Shown: positions 9,701 through 20,019 of the stretch, piece after piece
How the letters are laid out: each line of letters opens with the position of its first letter
How positions within the stretch are numbered: the stretch's first letter is position 1
NCBI GenBank assembly: GCA_001936135.1
Contig: CP012814.1
Span: 868,001 to 932,000, forward strand
Source of the DNA: Saccharomycopsis fibuligera x Saccharomycopsis cf. fibuligera
Taxonomy: Eukaryota > Ascomycota > Saccharomycetes > Ascoideales > Saccharomycopsidaceae
Reading direction: 5' to 3'
Length of the DNA: 64,000 nt
Program-made: the position numbers and the translations under genes
The notes under the pieces: model-generated
Database searches by the model: none
The model's input: only the letters and a program-made list of their open reading frames with translations
Told to the model about the DNA's origin: nothing

Positions 9701-11043
9701 AAACCAAACTGTTTGTTAATCGCACGGAACACACCAAAGCTAGGATGGCCCAATCTTTGATGCCACAAATCTTTTCTATCAACCGCAATGCCAGGGGCAG
9801 CTTTGTAAGCAAAGTGCTTGTCACTTGGAGAGCCCACTCTGTACAAGCCATGTGAGAGCCTGTCTTTGATACCCACAATATCCATCGAGGGGTACAACTT
9901 GATGCATTCATCTTCAAACAATAGTTTTGCTCCATTACCAGTTGCCTTTGAAATTGATAGTAAATTAGCGGTAGCCTCGGGTGCATATAGAGCATTTAAC
10001 AAGCTGACATCCTCACCGGTTGGTAGCTTGATAGATGCGGTGCCGCACCCAACGATCTTCAAACTGTTGCCACCAATACCATTAATCTCGCCGCTGTAGT
10101 CATGTAACTCAGTAAACAAGTCTCTGTCACAAATAATGTGGCTGGAAGCACCACTATCGAAGAACAAATCAGATCTCTTTGACTCGTGCCCTAAATATGC
10201 AAACCACGCACTACCAGTCAGTTTTCCATTTTTCTTTGGCTTTCGAATTTTCTCATTAAATTCATCCTTTGGCTGTTGACGACAGTCCCTTGCATAATGA
10301 CCTATCTTGCCACAGTTGTAGCATTGACCATTATTGGCCTTTCTAGTGACAAGAGCAGTTTCAGTAGTAGTAACGGTAGACTTTGGGTCTTCCTTAATCA
10401 ATTCTCTCGCGAGATCCATCGCGGATTCAACATCAAAGGTTTCCATGGAATTATGAGATGCTTGGTATGTTGTAATGATCTCCTTCACAGCAGCTTCACC
10501 GTAGCCGGCGCGTTTGAGCTCAGCAAGAAATAAGCAAGTAAGAAACAGATCAGCAGTAACATTCTTGATAACCGAGACATTCAATGCATCGACGCTCGAG
10601 ATCAACAGGTTGAGGTTAGAGCCATTCGACTTCCACTTGTGGTCAAAGAAGTCAGATAGCATACCAACAGCATTAAACACAGACATTGTACCATAGGAGG
10701 CTTTCAAATAGATAAACAAATCACGACCAGAACCATCATAACTGGATGCTTTTCTGAGAGCAGCACCAGTAACACCATTAACAATCATCAATGTCAAGAT
10801 ATCATCCAAAGCCATTTGTAGTCTGGCTCTCGAGTCGTCCGAGCTTTCATCAGTAGCGCCGATATCATTGTCGACAAGGTACTTGTACAAGCCAAGCCCT
10901 CTCATTTTCAATTTGATTGATACTAAGGAGAACCAATCGTGAAAGTTCTCCGAACCTTTCAATTTTTCATCTGAACTGAAGTTGGCTAGAGCACCTGGGG
11001 AACTCATAACCTGTTGTAGTTTGATAAACCTATCACTTGACAT
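6655..11043 (-). CDS. copia-A Gag-Pol polyprotein (copy 2)
   Basis: A 1462-residue open frame counted from the first ATG (MSSDRF...), which lies inside the 5' LTR; the frame is open a little further upstream. Approximate layout is Gag 1-230, CCHC knuckle near 240, protease DSGAS near 293, integrase zinc region 427-467 and catalytic core 490-600, an acidic low-complexity linker 720-870, RT with YVDD near 1125, and RNase H 1285-1420. The stop codon is inside the 3' LTR. The length is close to that of Drosophila copia (about 1409 residues). Gag and Pol share one frame, so processing by the protease must supply the Gag excess. Function is inferred from family. Confidence 0.93.
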   Translation of the reverse strand: MSSDRFIKLQQVMSSPGALANFSSDEKLKGSENFHDWFSLVSIKLKMRGLGLYKYLVDNDIGATDESSDDSRARLQMALDDILTLMIVNGVTGAALRKASSYDGSGRDLFIYLKASYGTMSVFNAVGMLSDFFDHKWKSNGSNLNLLISSVDALNVSVIKNVTADLFLTCLFLAELKRAGYGEAAVKEIITTYQASHNSMETFDVESAMDLARELIKEDPKSTVTTTETALVTRKANNGQCYNCGKIGHYARDCRQQPKDEFNEKIRKPKKNGKLTGSAWFAYLGHESKRSDLFFDSGASSHIICDRDLFTELHDYSGEINGIGGNSLKIVGCGTASIKLPTGEDVSLLNALYAPEATANLLSISKATGNGAKLLFEDECIKLYPSMDIVGIKDRLSHGLYRVGSPSDKHFAYKAAPGIAVDRKDLWHQRLGHPSFGVFRAINKQFGLCGDITEDMNVQVCELCALGKAVTRKPKHGWSKPQQPLQLLHMDVCGPFNYGSVDGSLYFLTIVDAYTRFTHIKCLKRKSDCTDAIIDFVKYSETNFKSQGRNYVCGAIRTDNGGEFVNNKLHAFMKERGIRHELTVPHHSYQNGVAERMHRTIQEKARTLMLHSAAPVQFWPEAVATAAYLINRSPTRVLGNDIPFTKWYDMEPLLDHLRTFGCIGYCVVPAALRHGKLSATSKKCAMMGYDRDHKAYRMYDSDAGQIVVSAQVTFDEQHSFFKWATPAPMADNVSTTTYGSVAAPGISPVTAVQDEDLIPADVTAADTAGTGEDESTAEDDTDVHVDNSDDDVPSDTDKDGFLPVQVKRKSSRPKTHVAPKTLITRNPFDVLEEVHDEYEASSSSSDSERELPKPETKVRKVATGDIIPFVPHGSTGESAVVPLLTPKIEPTVEEVDDDEDTSESELSDSQRLLGYEANLAATCYMAGSAVTENVPMSYKSAMQTDERDQWKEACEKEIEAHKDNSTYELVTLPEGRKPITCKWVFTIKDGGLHKARLVARGFSQLKGIDYNETFAPVVRYESIRIMLAVAALKGLQVHQMDVKTAFLNGELEEELYMTQPEGYVAKGNEDKVLRLKKSLYGLKQAPLVWNDKIKGVLAKLGFRRNQAEYCLYTRKSEKSFVMVALYVDDLLIAGSTKEAIDIVKTELMNEFKMKDLGATKKFLGMNIEQTESGIKLSLRDYIQSLLSQFGMQDCHSEPTPAVVGQDLTSADTGSKDCDATRYRSIIGKLLFAANTVRADISYVVGVLSRYLKEPKEVHIRAAKRVLRYLKGTADVGLFYQSNNQTTQLQGYCDADWANDKATRKSTTGFVFKYAGGAITWRSKKQPTVALSTAEAEYMALCEGAKEGLWLRQLFNEFGIAIESVKMYDDNQSCIEIAKHPSSHHRTKHIDIRLNFIRDHIAKGRIQLEYLSTGVMVADIFTKAIPADQFQLLRGYCGMRDFELREGVESNNSKIDLVASRKF
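6707..6716 (-). other. Polypurine tract of copia-A copy 2
   Basis: CCCTCTCTTA on the plus strand is a purine run on the element strand directly before the 3' LTR, the expected plus-strand priming site. Confidence 0.7.
11003..11011 (-). other. Primer-binding site of copia-A, initiator tRNA-Met half
   Basis: Directly after the 5' LTR the element strand reads GGTTATGAG. Its complement CTCATAACC equals nucleotides 32-40 of initiator tRNA-Met (the anticodon loop and the first two stem bases). Copia and Ty5 are known to use such half-tRNA primers. The match is only 9 nt, so this is a probable rather than certain assignment. Confidence 0.6.
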
Positions 11044-11525
11044 AACGTTATATCCTGAAAATGAATCACAAAACACTTGTTGTTATTAACTATATCCTAT
11101 ATATGAAAAACATCAATCAGTCACAAAGATGGAGGAGACGCCCCTTATTTATAGTCAGTCAGGGTGGCTGTGCCGGGACTGATGCATGACTAGTGTGGCC
11201 ACATAGAATCTTCTAGAATATTCCGGAACTGCACGGATATGCACGGAACTGCACGGAAATGTATGGAACATCATGGAACTTCTTGGAACATCATGGAACA
11301 TCATGGAACTTCATGGAACATTATGGAACTTGATGGAAGATTCTAGAGCTTTCTCGTATATGTCTCGTATATTATGCAACCTTCTAGAATGTTCTCGAAC
11401 AATCTCGTATTTTCTCGTATATTGTGGAACATTCCAGAACAAGATCGAATCCTCTGGAAACTCATGGAATATTCTAGAACTTTCTAGAAGCAACTGGATC
11501 TATCTTTGAATTATTACTCTCAACA
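11012..11525 (-). repeat. 5' LTR of copia-A copy 2, 514 bp
   Basis: Same ends as the other copia-A LTRs but with four fewer 10-bp units. It carries the Gag start codon and the promoter. Confidence 0.96.
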
Positions 11526-12557
11526 CAGACGGAATCAAGCTGAATATTGCCTATACACTCGCAAAAGTGAAAAGTCCTTTGTGATGGTTGCGCTATATGT
11601 GGATGATTTGCTTATTGCTGGTAGCACCAAGGAAGCAATAGACATTGTGAAAACAGAGCTAATGAATGAGTTTAAAATGAAAGACTTGGGTGCTACAAAG
11701 AAGTTCCTAGGTATGAACATTGAGCAGACAGAGAGTGGGATCAAGTTGAGTCTTCGAGACTACATTCAGTCGTTGCTTAGCCAGTTTGGAATGCAAGACT
11801 GTCACAGTGAACCCACACCAGCAGTTGTCGGACAGGACTTGACGAGCGCGGACACAGGCAGTAAAGACTGTGATGCTACTAGGTACAGATCCATTATTGG
11901 AAAGCTCTTGTTTGCTGCTAATACGGTCAGAGCAGACATAAGCTACGTTGTTGGTGTATTGTCGAGATACCTCAAAGAGCCCAAGGAGGTCCACATTCGT
12001 GCTGCGAAACGAGTACTAAGATACTTGAAAGGCACAGCAGATGTTGGTTTATTTTATCAAAGCAACAACCAGACAACTCAGTTACAGGGCTACTGTGATG
12101 CAGACTGGGCAAACGACAAGGCTACGAGAAAGTCCACCACCGGCTTTGTGTTCAAATATGCTGGTGGTGCAATAACTTGGAGATCAAAGAAGCAGCCAAC
12201 AGTTGCATTGTCTACTGCTGAAGCAGAGTATATGGCATTGTGTGAGGGTGCCAAAGAAGGCTTATGGCTAAGGCAGTTGTTCAACGAGTTTGGCATTGCA
12301 ATTGAGTCTGTCAAGATGTACGACGACAACCAGAGCTGCATTGAAATAGCCAAACACCCTAGCTCCCATCACAGAACGAAGCACATTGACATCAGGTTGA
12401 ATTTCATCAGGGACCATATTGCCAAGGGCCGAATTCAGTTAGAGTACTTATCAACTGGAGTCATGGTTGCCGATATCTTTACCAAAGCCATACCGGCCGA
12501 CCAGTTCCAACTACTACGTGGTTATTGTGGGATGCGAGACTTTGAATTAAGAGAGAG
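11526..12557 (+). mobile_element. copia-A 3' internal fragment (RT end to RNase H)
   Basis: Plus-strand copia-A sequence starts abruptly inside RT, just upstream of the YVDD motif, and continues through RNase H into the LTR at 12558. Its left edge is the exact LTR terminus of copy 2. It is a truncated remnant of another element and very similar to copy 2 in sequence. Confidence 0.93.
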
Positions 12558-13091
12558 TGTTGAGAGTAATAATTCAAAGATAGATCCAGCTGCTTCTAGA
12601 AAGTTCTAGAATATTCCATGAGTTTCCAGAGGCTTCGATGTTGTTCTAGAATGTTCCACGATATACGAGAAAATACGAGATTGTTCGAGAACATTCTAGA
12701 AGGTTGCATAATATACGAGACATATACGAGAAAGCTCTAGAATCTTCCATGAAGTTCCATAATGTTCCATGAAGTTCCATAATGTTCCATGAAGTTCCAT
12801 AGTGTTCCATGAAGTTCCATGATGTTCCATGATGTTCCAAGAAGTTCCATGATGTTCCATACATTTCCGTGCAGTTCCGTGCATATCCGTGCAGTTCCGG
12901 AATATTCTAGAATATTCTATGTGGCCACACTAGTCATGCATCAGTCCCGGCACAGCCACCCTGACTGACTATAAATAAGGGGCGTCTCCTCCATCTTTGT
13001 GACTAATTGATGTTTTTCATATATAGGATATAGATAATAACAAAAAAGTGTTTTGTGATTCATTTTCAGGATATAACGTTATGTCAAGTGA
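12558..13091 (+). repeat. copia-A LTR, last bases missing
   Basis: A nearly complete LTR downstream of the RNase H remnant. Its final part is replaced by the start of the next LTR at 13092. Confidence 0.95.
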
Positions 13092-13645
13092 TGTTGAGAG
13101 TAATAATTCAAAGATAGATCCAGTTGCTTCTAGAAAGTTCTAGAATATTCCATGAGTTTCCAGAGGATTCGATGTTGTTCTAGAATGTTCCACGATATAC
13201 GAGAAAATACGAGATTGTTCGAGAACATTCTAGAAGGTTGCATAATATACGAGACATATACGAGAAAGCTCTAGAATCTTCCATGAAGTTCCATAATGTT
13301 CCATGAAGTTCCATAATGTTCCATGAAGTTCCATAGTGTTCCATGAAGTTCCATGATGTTCCATGATGTTCCAAGAAGTTCCATGATGTTCCATACATTT
13401 CCGTGCAGTTCCGTGCATATCCGTGCAGTTCCGGAATATTCTAGAAGATTCTATGTGGCCACACTAGTCATGCATCAGTCCCGGCACAGCCACCCTGACT
13501 GACTATAAATAAGGGGCGTCTCCTCCATCTTTGTGACTGATTGACGTTTTTCATATATAGGATATAGTTAATAACAACAAGTGTTTTGTGATTTATTTTC
13601 AGGATATAACGTTATGTCAAGTGATAGGTTTATCAAACTACAACA
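13092..13645 (+). repeat. copia-A LTR, 554 bp, longest clean 10-bp array
   Basis: A complete LTR with TG...CA ends. Within it, TTC starts at 13279 and recurs every 10 bases to 13449: 18 positions, one of them degenerate. The flanks AGTGA and CCATG do not match. Confidence 0.96.
13279..13451 (+). repeat. 18-unit 10-bp array of TTC half sites
   Basis: Eighteen units in strict 10-bp phase. The first two-thirds are TTCCATRAWG-like; the last few units change to TTCCGTGCAG and then to TTCCGGAATA and TTCTAGAAGA, which contain correctly spaced GAA triplets. It fits a step-type heat shock element that runs into a perfect-type one. Confidence 0.7.
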
Positions 13646-14667
13646 CCATGCGGAACAAACGGGATAATGTCGCCGGTGGCAACTTTTCTAACTTTTGTCT
13701 CTGGTTTAGGCAATTCCCTCTCTGAATCGGAACTGGAGGACGAGGCTTCATATTCATCGTGGACCTCTTCAAGAACGTCGAACGGGTTTCTGGTTATTAA
13801 AGTCTTTGGAGCAACATGAGTTTTTGGTCTGGGTCTCTTCCGTTTCACTTGTACCGGCAGGAAGCCATCTTTGTCAGTATCCGAGGGGACAGCATCGTCA
13901 CTATTGTCAACGTGTTTGTCAGTGTCGTCTTCAGCAGTGCTTTCATCTTCGCCAGTGCCAGCAGTATCAGCGGCTGTCACATCGGCTGGGATAAGTTCCT
14001 CATCCTGTACAGCAGTAACCGGTGAAATGCCTGGCACAGCGACAGACCCGTAGGTGGTAGTAGACACATTGTCAGCCATAGGCGCAGGTGTAGCCCACTT
14101 GAAAAACGAATGTTGTTCATCAAACGTTACTTGTGCCGAGACAACTATCTGCCCGGCATCAGAATCATACATCCTGTATGCTTTGTGATCTCTGTCGTAG
14201 CCCATCATGGCACACTTCTTCGAAGTTGCACTTAGCTTGCCATGTCTCAATGCAGCTGGCACAACACAATATCCAATGCATCCAAAGGTTCTCAAATGAT
14301 CAAGCAGTGGTTCCATGTCGTACCACTTGGTGAACGGTATATCATTGCCAAGCACTCTTGTTGGGCTGCGATTGATCAAGTACGCAGCAGTTGCAACAGC
14401 TTCGGGCCAGAACTGAACCGGCGCAGCAGAGTGCAACATGAGAGTTCGCGCCTTCTCCTGAATGGTGCGATGCATCCTCTCAGCAACACCATTCTGATAG
14501 GAATGATGCGGGACAGTTAGCTCATGGCGAATTCCACGCTCCTTCATGAACGCGTGCAACTTGTTGTTCACAAACTCCCCGCCGTTATCAGTTCTGATAG
14601 CTCCACACACGTAGTTTCTGCCTTGACTCTTGAAATTGGTCTCACTGTATTTCACAAAATCAATAAT
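13646..14667 (-). mobile_element. Antisense copia-A internal fragment, duplicate of 4820-5841
   Basis: A 1022-bp antisense fragment has the same end points as the fragment at 4820 and an identical 340-residue frame. It again lies exactly between an LTR end and an LTR start. Together with its LTRs it makes a duplicated block, best explained by segmental duplication because no primer-binding site follows the left LTR. Confidence 0.92.
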
Positions 14668-15191
14668 TGTTGAGAGTAATAATTCAAAGATAGATCTAGT
14701 TGCTTCTAGAAAGTTCTAGAATATTCCATGAGTTTCCAGAGGATTCGATGTTGTTCTAGAATGTTCCACGATATACGAGAAAATACGAGATTGTTCGAGA
14801 ACATTCTAGAAGGTTGCATAATATACGAGACATATACGAGAAAGCTCTAGAATCTTCCATCAAGTTCCATGAAGTTCCATAGTGTTCCATGAAGTTCCAT
14901 GATGTTCCATGATGTTCCAAGAAGTTCCATGATGTTCCATACATTTCCGTGCAGTTCCGTTCATATCCGTGCAGTTCCGGAATATTCTAGAAGATTCTAT
15001 GTGGCCACACTAGTCATGCATCAGTCCCGGCACAGCCACCCTGACTGACTATAAATAAGGGGCGTCTCCTCCATCTTTGTGACTGATTGACGTTTTTCAT
15101 ATATAGGATATAGTTAATAACAACAAGTGTTTTGTGATTCATTTTCAGGATATAACGTTATGTCAAGTGATAGGTTTATCAAACTACAACA
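14668..15191 (+). repeat. 5' LTR of copia-A copy 3, 524 bp
   Basis: A complete LTR. The Gag start codon ATGTCAAGTG is at 15160 inside it and the primer-binding site GGTTATGAG follows directly. Confidence 0.96.
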
Positions 15192-18100
15192 GGTTATGAG
15201 TTCCCCAGGTGCTCTAGCCAACTTCAGTTCAGATGAAAAATTGAAAGGTTCGGAGAACTTTCACGATTGGTTCTCCTTAGTATCAATCAAATTGAAAATG
15301 AGAGGGCTTGGCTTGTACAAGTACCTTGTCGACAATGATATCGGCGCTACTGATGAAAGCTCGGACGACTCGAGAGCCAGACTACAAATGGCTTTGGATG
15401 ATATCTTGACATTGATGATTGTCAATGGTGTTACTGGTGCTGCTCTCAGAAAGGCATCCAGTTATGATGGTTCTGGTCGTGATTTGATTATCTATTTGAA
15501 AGCCTCCTATGGTACAATGTCTGTGTTTAATGCTGTTGGTATGCTATCGGACTTCTTTGACCACAAGTGGAAGTCGAATGGCTCTAACCTCAACCTGTTG
15601 ATCTCGAGCTTCGATGCATTGAATGTCTCGGTTATCAAGAATGTTACTGCTGATCTGTTTCTTACTTGCTTATTTCTTGCTGAGCTCAAACGCGCCGGCT
15701 ACGGTGAAGCTGCTGTGAAGGAGATCATTACAACATACCAAGCATCTCATAATTCCATGGAAACCTTTGATGTTGAATCCGCGATGGATCTCGCGAGAGA
15801 ATTGATTAAGGAAGACCCAAAGTCTACCGTTACTACTACTGAAACTGCTCTTGTCACTAGAAAGGCCAATAATGGTCAATGCTACAACTGTGGCAAGATA
15901 GGTCATTATGCAAGGGACTGTCGTCAACAGCCAAAGGATGAATTTAATGAGAAAATTCGAAAGCCAAAGAAAAATGGAAAACTGACTGGTAGTGCGTGGT
16001 TTGCATATTTAGGGCACGAGTCAAAGAGATCTGATTTGTTCTTCGATAGTGGTGCTTCCAGCCACATTATTTGTGACAGAGACTTGTTTACTGAGTTACA
16101 TGACTACAGCGGCGAGATTAATGGTATTGGTGGCAACAGTTTGAAGATCGTTGGGTGCGGCACCGCATCTATCAAGCTACCAACCGGTGAGGATGTCAGC
16201 TTGTTAGATGCTCTATATGCACCCGAGGCTACCGCTAATTTACTATCAATTTCAAAGGCAACTGGTAATGGAGCAAAACTATTGTTTGAAGATGAATGCA
16301 TCAAGTTGTACCCCTCGATGGATATTGTGGGTATCAAAGACAGGCTCTCACATGGCTTGTACAGAGTGGGCTCTCGAAGTGACAAGCACTTTGCTTACAA
16401 AGCTGCCCCTGGCATTGCGGTTGATAGAAAAGATTTGTGGCATCAAAGATTGGGCCATCCTAGCTTTGGTGTGTTCCGTGCGATTAACAAACAGTTTGGT
16501 TTGTGCGGTGATATTACAGAAGATATGAATGTGCAAGTGTGTGAACTGTGTGCATTAGGCAAGGCGGTTACAAGAAAACCAAAGCATGGATGGTCAAAGC
16601 CACAACAGCCATTGCAGCTACTTCATATGGATGTGTGCGGGCCATTCAACTATGGATCGGTTGATGGCTCTCTCTACTTTCTTACAATCGTTGATGCCTA
16701 TACTCGTTTCACCCATATCAAGTGCTTGAAAAGGAAATCAGACTGCACTGATGCGATTATTGATTTTGTGAAATACAGTGAGACCAATTTCAAGAGTCAA
16801 GGCAGAAACTACGTGTGTGGAGCTATCAGAACTGATAACGGCGGGGAGTTTGTGAACAACAAGTTGCACGCGTTCATGAAGGAGCGTGGAATTCGCCATG
16901 AGCTAACTGTCCCGCATCATTCCTATCAGAATGGTGTTGCTGAGAGGATGCATCGCACCATTCAGGAGAAGGCGCGAACTCTCATGTTGCACTCTGCTGC
17001 GCCGGTTCAGTTCTGGCCCGAAGCTGTTGCAACTGCTGCGTACTTGATCAATCGCAGCCCAACAAGAGTGCTTGGCAATGATATACCGTTCACCAAGTGG
17101 TACGACATGGAACCACTGCTTGATCATTTGAGAACCTTTGGATGCATTGGATATTGTGTTGTGCCAGCTGCATTGAGACATGGCAAGCTAAGTGCAACTT
17201 CGAAGAAGTGTGCCATGATGGGCTACGACAGAGATCACAAAGCATACAGGATGTATGATTCTGATGCCGGGCAGATAGTTGTCTCGGCACAAGTAACGTT
17301 TGATGAACAACATTCGTTTTTCAAGTGGGCTACCCCTGCGCCTATGGCTGACAATGTGTCTACTACCACCTACGGGTCTGTCGCTGCGCCAGGCATTTCA
17401 CCGGTTACTGCTGTACAGGATGAGGACCTTATCCCAGCCGATGTGACAGCCGCTGATACTGCTGGCACTGGCGAAGATGAAAGCACTGCTGAAGACGACA
17501 CTGACGTACACGTTGACAATAGTGACGATGATGTCCCCTCGGATACTGACAAAGATGGCTTCCTGCCGGTACAAGTGAAACGGAAGAGACCCAGACCAAA
17601 AACTCATGTTGCTCCAAAGACTTTAATAACCAGAAACCCGTTCGACGTTCTTGAAGAGGTCCACGATGAATATGAAGCCTCGTCCTCCAGTTCCGATTCA
17701 GAGAGGGAATTGCCTAAACCAGAGACAAAAGTTAGAAAAGTTGCCACCGGCGACATTATCCCGTTTGTTCCGCATGGGTCCACTGGCGAAAGCGCCGTGG
17801 TTCCATTGCTCACTCCAAAGATTGAACCAACTGTTGAGGAGGTCGACGATGATGAAGATACTAGTGAATCAGAACTGAGTGACCGCAGAGGCTATTGGGC
17901 TACGAAGCAAACCTTGCTGCTACTTGTTACATGGCTGGCAGTGCAGTCACCGAGAATGTGCCAATGAGTTACAAAAGTGCAATGCAGACCGACGAACGGG
18001 ATCAGTGGAAGGAAGCGTGTGAAAAAGAAATCGAAGCACACAAAGACAATAGCACCTATGAGTTGGTGACTTTGCCGGAAGGGCGAAAGCCAATCACCTG

Positions 18101-19495
18101 CAAGTGGGTGTTCACAATCAAGGATGGTGGCTTACACAAGGCAAGATTAGTTGCTCGTGGGTTCTCGCAATTGAAAGGTATCGACTACAATGAAACGTTT
18201 GCTCCCGTTGTTCGTTACGAGTCCATCCGAATTATGTTGGCTGTCGCTGCTCTGAAAGGATTACAGGTTCATCAGATGGATGTGAAGACTGCGTTCTTGA
18301 ATGGTGAGCTTGAGGAAGAATTATACATGACACAACCAGAAGGCTATGTTGCAAAGGGCAATGAAGATAAAGTGCTCAGATTGAAGAAGAGCTTGTATGG
18401 TTTGAAACAGGCTCCTCTTGTGTGGAATGACAAGATCAACGGCGTCTTGGCAAAGCTAGGCTTCAGACGGAATCAAGCTGAATATTGCCTATACACTCGC
18501 AAAAGTGGAAAGTCCTTTGTGATGGTTGCGCTATATGTGGATGATTTGCTTATTGCTGGTAGCACCAAGGAAGCAATAGACATTGTGAAAACAGAGCTAA
18601 TGAATGAGTTTAAAATGAAAGACTTGGGTGCTACAAAGAAGTTCCTAGGCATGAACATTGAGCAGACAGAGAGTGGGATCAAGTTGAGTCTTCGAGACTA
18701 CATTCAGTCGTTGCTTAGCGAGTTTGGAATGCAAGACTGTCACAGTGAACCCACACCAGCAGTTGTCGGACAGGACTTGACGAGCGCGGACACAGGCAGT
18801 AAAGACTGTGATGCTACTAGGTACAGATCCATTATTGGAAAGCTCTTGTTTGCTGCTAATACGGTCAGAGCAGACATAAGCTACGTTGTTGGTGTATTGT
18901 CGAGATACCTCAAAGAGCCCAAGTAGGTCCACATTCGTGCTGCGAAACGAGTACTAAGATACTTGAAAGGCACAGCAGATGTTGGTTTATTTTATCAAAG
19001 CCACAACCAGACAACTCGCTTACAGGGCTACTGTGATGCAGACTGGGCAAACGACAAGGCTACGAGGAAGTCCACCACCGGTTTTGTGTTCAAATATGCT
19101 GGTGGTGCAATAACTTGGAGATCGAAGAAGCAGCCAACGGTTGCATTGTCTACTGCTGAAGCAGAGTATATGGCATTGTGTGAGGGTGCCAAAGAAGGCT
19201 TATGGCTAAGGCAGTTGTTCAACGAGTTTGGCATTGCAATTGAGTCTGTCAAGATGTACGACGACAACCAGAGCTGCATTGAAATAGCCAAACACCCTAG
19301 CTCCCATCACAGAACGAAGCACATTGACATCAGGTTGAATTTCATCAGGGACCATATTGCCAAGGGCCGAATTCAGTTAGAGTACTTATCAACTGGAGTC
19401 ATGGTTGCCGATATCTTTACCAAAGCCATACCGGCCGACCAGTTCCAACTACTACGTGGTTATTGTGGGATGCGAGACTTTGAATTAAGAGAGGG

Positions 19496-20019
19496 TGTTG
19501 AGAGTAATAATTCAAAGATAGATCTAGTTGCTTCTAGAAAGTTCTAGAATATTCCATGAGTTTCCAGAGGATTCGATGTTGTTCTAGAATGTTCCACGAT
19601 ATACGAGAAAATACGAGATTGTTCGAGAACATTCTAGAAGGTTGCATAATATACGAGACATATACGAGAAAGCTCTAGAATCTTCCATGAAGTTCCATAA
19701 TGTTCCATGAAGTTCCATAATGTTCCATGAAGTTCCATAGTGTTCCAAGAAGTTCCATGATGTTCCATACATTTCCGTGCAGTTCCGTGCATATCCGTGC
19801 AGTTCCGGAATATTCTAGAAGATTCTATGTGGCCACACTAGTCATGCATCAGTCCCGGCACAGCCACCCTTACTGACTATAAATAAGGGGCGTCTCCTCC
19901 ATCTTTGTGACTGATTGATGTTTTTCATATATAGGATATAGTTAATAACAACAAGTGTTTTGTGATTCATTTTCAGGATATAACGTTATGTCAAGTGATA
20001 GGTTTATCAAACTACAACA
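19496..20019 (+). repeat. 3' LTR of copia-A copy 3, shared with copy 4
   Basis: A 524-bp LTR that appears identical to the LTR at 21885-22408, including the private variant CACCCTTACTG. It ends one element and begins the next. Confidence 0.96.

Larger units (their letters stand above)
6153..11525 (-). mobile_element. copia-A copy 2, complete, looks whole
   Basis: A complete minus-strand Ty1/copia element has its 3' LTR at 6153-6706 and 5' LTR at 11012-11525. The internal region carries one open Gag-Pol frame. A polypurine tract adjoins the 3' LTR (6707-6716) and a primer-binding site adjoins the 5' LTR (11003-11011). The LTRs differ by 40 bp, which is four units of the 10-bp repeat. The flanks (GTTCC on the left, CAGAC on the right) do not form a target duplication: the left flank is LTR and the right flank is pol of other copies. 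The insertion was therefore reshuffled afterwards. It is young, judging by near identity to its neighbours. Confidence 0.95.
14668..20019 (+). mobile_element. copia-A copy 3, complete but broken (about two breaks)
   Basis: A full-length plus-strand element with 5' LTR 14668-15191, primer-binding site 15192-15200, internal region to 19495 and 3' LTR 19496-20019. Both LTRs are 524 bp. All copia domains from Gag to RNase H are present in order, but the frame is interrupted about twice, so this copy looks inactive. Sequence is otherwise nearly identical to copies 1 and 5. The left flank is the antisense fragment and the right flank is pol of copy 4, with no matching target duplication. Confidence 0.95.

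Noticed and set aside
15110-15160. Intron in the copia-A leader because of TTTTCAGG before the Gag start
   Set aside because: An acceptor-like sequence exists but no convincing 5' splice site or branch point precedes it in the LTR.
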